From assembly GCF_015712065.1 (NCBI RefSeq), contig NZ_JACFYZ010000010.1:1-64000 (forward strand): 64,000 nt of DNA, given 5' to 3'. Source of the stretch: Ectopseudomonas chengduensis. Its GTDB lineage: Bacteria; Pseudomonadota; Gammaproteobacteria; Pseudomonadales; Pseudomonadaceae. Positions 63,462-64,000 of the stretch are shown here, piece by piece. The notes under the pieces were generated by a model. That model ran no database searches. It saw only the letters and a program-made list of their open reading frames with translations, and had not been told where the DNA came from. The stretch's first letter is position 1. The number at the start of each line of letters is the position of its first letter. The position numbers were made by a program, and so were the translations under genes.

Positions 63462-64000
63462 ATGCCACTCGATAAAACCCCACCGCAAGTGGTCTTTCTG
63501 CCGCTGGGAACGCCGGAGGAGGGAGTCAGCCTGCAGGGATGGCTATACGAGTCGCTGCGCCGCGCGATTCTGAGTGGGCGCCTGCCCGCTGGCAGTAAGC
63601 TACCCAGTACTCGCTCCATGGCCGAGTACTACGGCCTGGCACGCGGGACGGTGCAGGCTGCCTATCAGCAACTGCTTTCCGAAGGCTATCTGCAAGCTCG
63701 AACCGGCAGCGGTACGCGCGTCAGCGAGGTATTGCCGGACCCGACGCTGAACGCCGGATACGTTCGGCGCAAGGTGGTGGCCGAGGTGCAAGAGAAGCGC
63801 ACAGCACCTGACACGCCCTGGCTAAAACGCCTTGCCGAGATCGAGCCAATCTTCTCTCGGCGAACGCTGCCAAACGGCGTGCGTCCGTTCTTTCCTCACC
63901 GTGGCGATATCAACGCCTTTCCCATCGACCTGTGGCGCAAGTTGCACACCCAGCAGTTGCGCAGCTCGCGCCTGACGATGTTGCTCGACGCCGACCCGGC
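63462..64000 (+). CDS. MocR-family regulator, truncated by window end
   Basis: The first 179 codons are in the window. A GntR winged helix occupies residues 20-90: LYESLRRAILSGRLPAGSKLPSTRSMAEYYGLARGTVQAAYQQLLSEGYLQARTGSGTRV in pieces. A linker leads into the aminotransferase-like PLP domain (PHRGDINAFPIDLWRKLHTQQLR), which continues past the end. The gene is probably about 470-490 codons. GAGGA precedes ATG 63462. It likely controls the divergent oxidoreductase using PLP or an amino compound as signal. Confidence 0.88.
   Translation, partial: MPLDKTPPQVVFLPLGTPEEGVSLQGWLYESLRRAILSGRLPAGSKLPSTRSMAEYYGLARGTVQAAYQQLLSEGYLQARTGSGTRVSEVLPDPTLNAGYVRRKVVAEVQEKRTAPDTPWLKRLAEIEPIFSRRTLPNGVRPFFPHRGDINAFPIDLWRKLHTQQLRSSRLTMLLDADP

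Overview
The window is a contiguous piece of a Pseudomonas chromosome, most like the P. mendocina / P. oleovorans side of the genus. The evidence is high GC, very close relatives of P. aeruginosa genes (metH, cti, nfuA, cysI with its DUF934 partner, mexS-mexT-mexEF-oprN, cheV, osmE), dense gene packing and GGAGG-type ribosome sites. I found no tRNA or rRNA gene, CRISPR array or prophage.

Layout. 1-5.2 kb: the end of an IS21-like element, a TSUP anion exporter facing a LysR regulator, then small genes, an EamA exporter and a YcaQ-type DNA glycosylase. 5.2-7.5 kb: an M48 lipoprotein protease and class II DAHP synthase. 7.6-13.1 kb: a five-gene minus-strand operon (flavin monooxygenase, BASS transporter, short-chain dehydrogenase, TSUP transporter, amidohydrolase) in which every junction overlaps by 1 or 4 nt; it looks like an uncharacterised uptake and catabolic unit. 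13.3-16 kb: a spermidine-synthase-like protein and a DeaD helicase with a long leader whose start codon lies in a hairpin. 16-20.7 kb: sulfite reductase (cysI-DUF934) and small genes. 20.8-24.6 kb: a polyamine-type cluster (AraC regulator, FAD oxidase, cupin, PotF-like binder). 24.6-29.4 kb: a dCache chemoreceptor, an RlmN/Cfr paralogue, and small proteins.

29.4-37.4 kb: osmE, metH, cti, nfuA and two small proteins. 37.6-42.1 kb: a catalase-like haem protein and a RoxA-like di-haem protein in tandem, divergent from a degenerate VpsR/NtrC-type regulator. 42.2-46 kb: nicotinamide riboside uptake and phosphorylation (pnuC plus a NadR-like kinase) and a second chemoreceptor coupled to a protein of unknown function. 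46.2-50.2 kb: uppP translationally coupled to a cold-shock/DUF1294 membrane protein, then a YjbR protein and a 7TM diguanylate cyclase. 50.3-50.95 kb: a non-coding imperfect palindrome of about 600 bp. 51-59.3 kb: the complete oprN-mexF-mexE-mexT / mexS efflux locus. 59.3-64 kb: cheV, an unknown small protein, an AraC regulator with a strong inverted repeat in front of it, an NDH-2-like flavoprotein and a truncated MocR regulator running off the end.

Two copies of a MITE-like element of about 140 bp (16132-16273 and 59251-59390) lie in opposite orientations, and each begins exactly at the stop codon of a gene.
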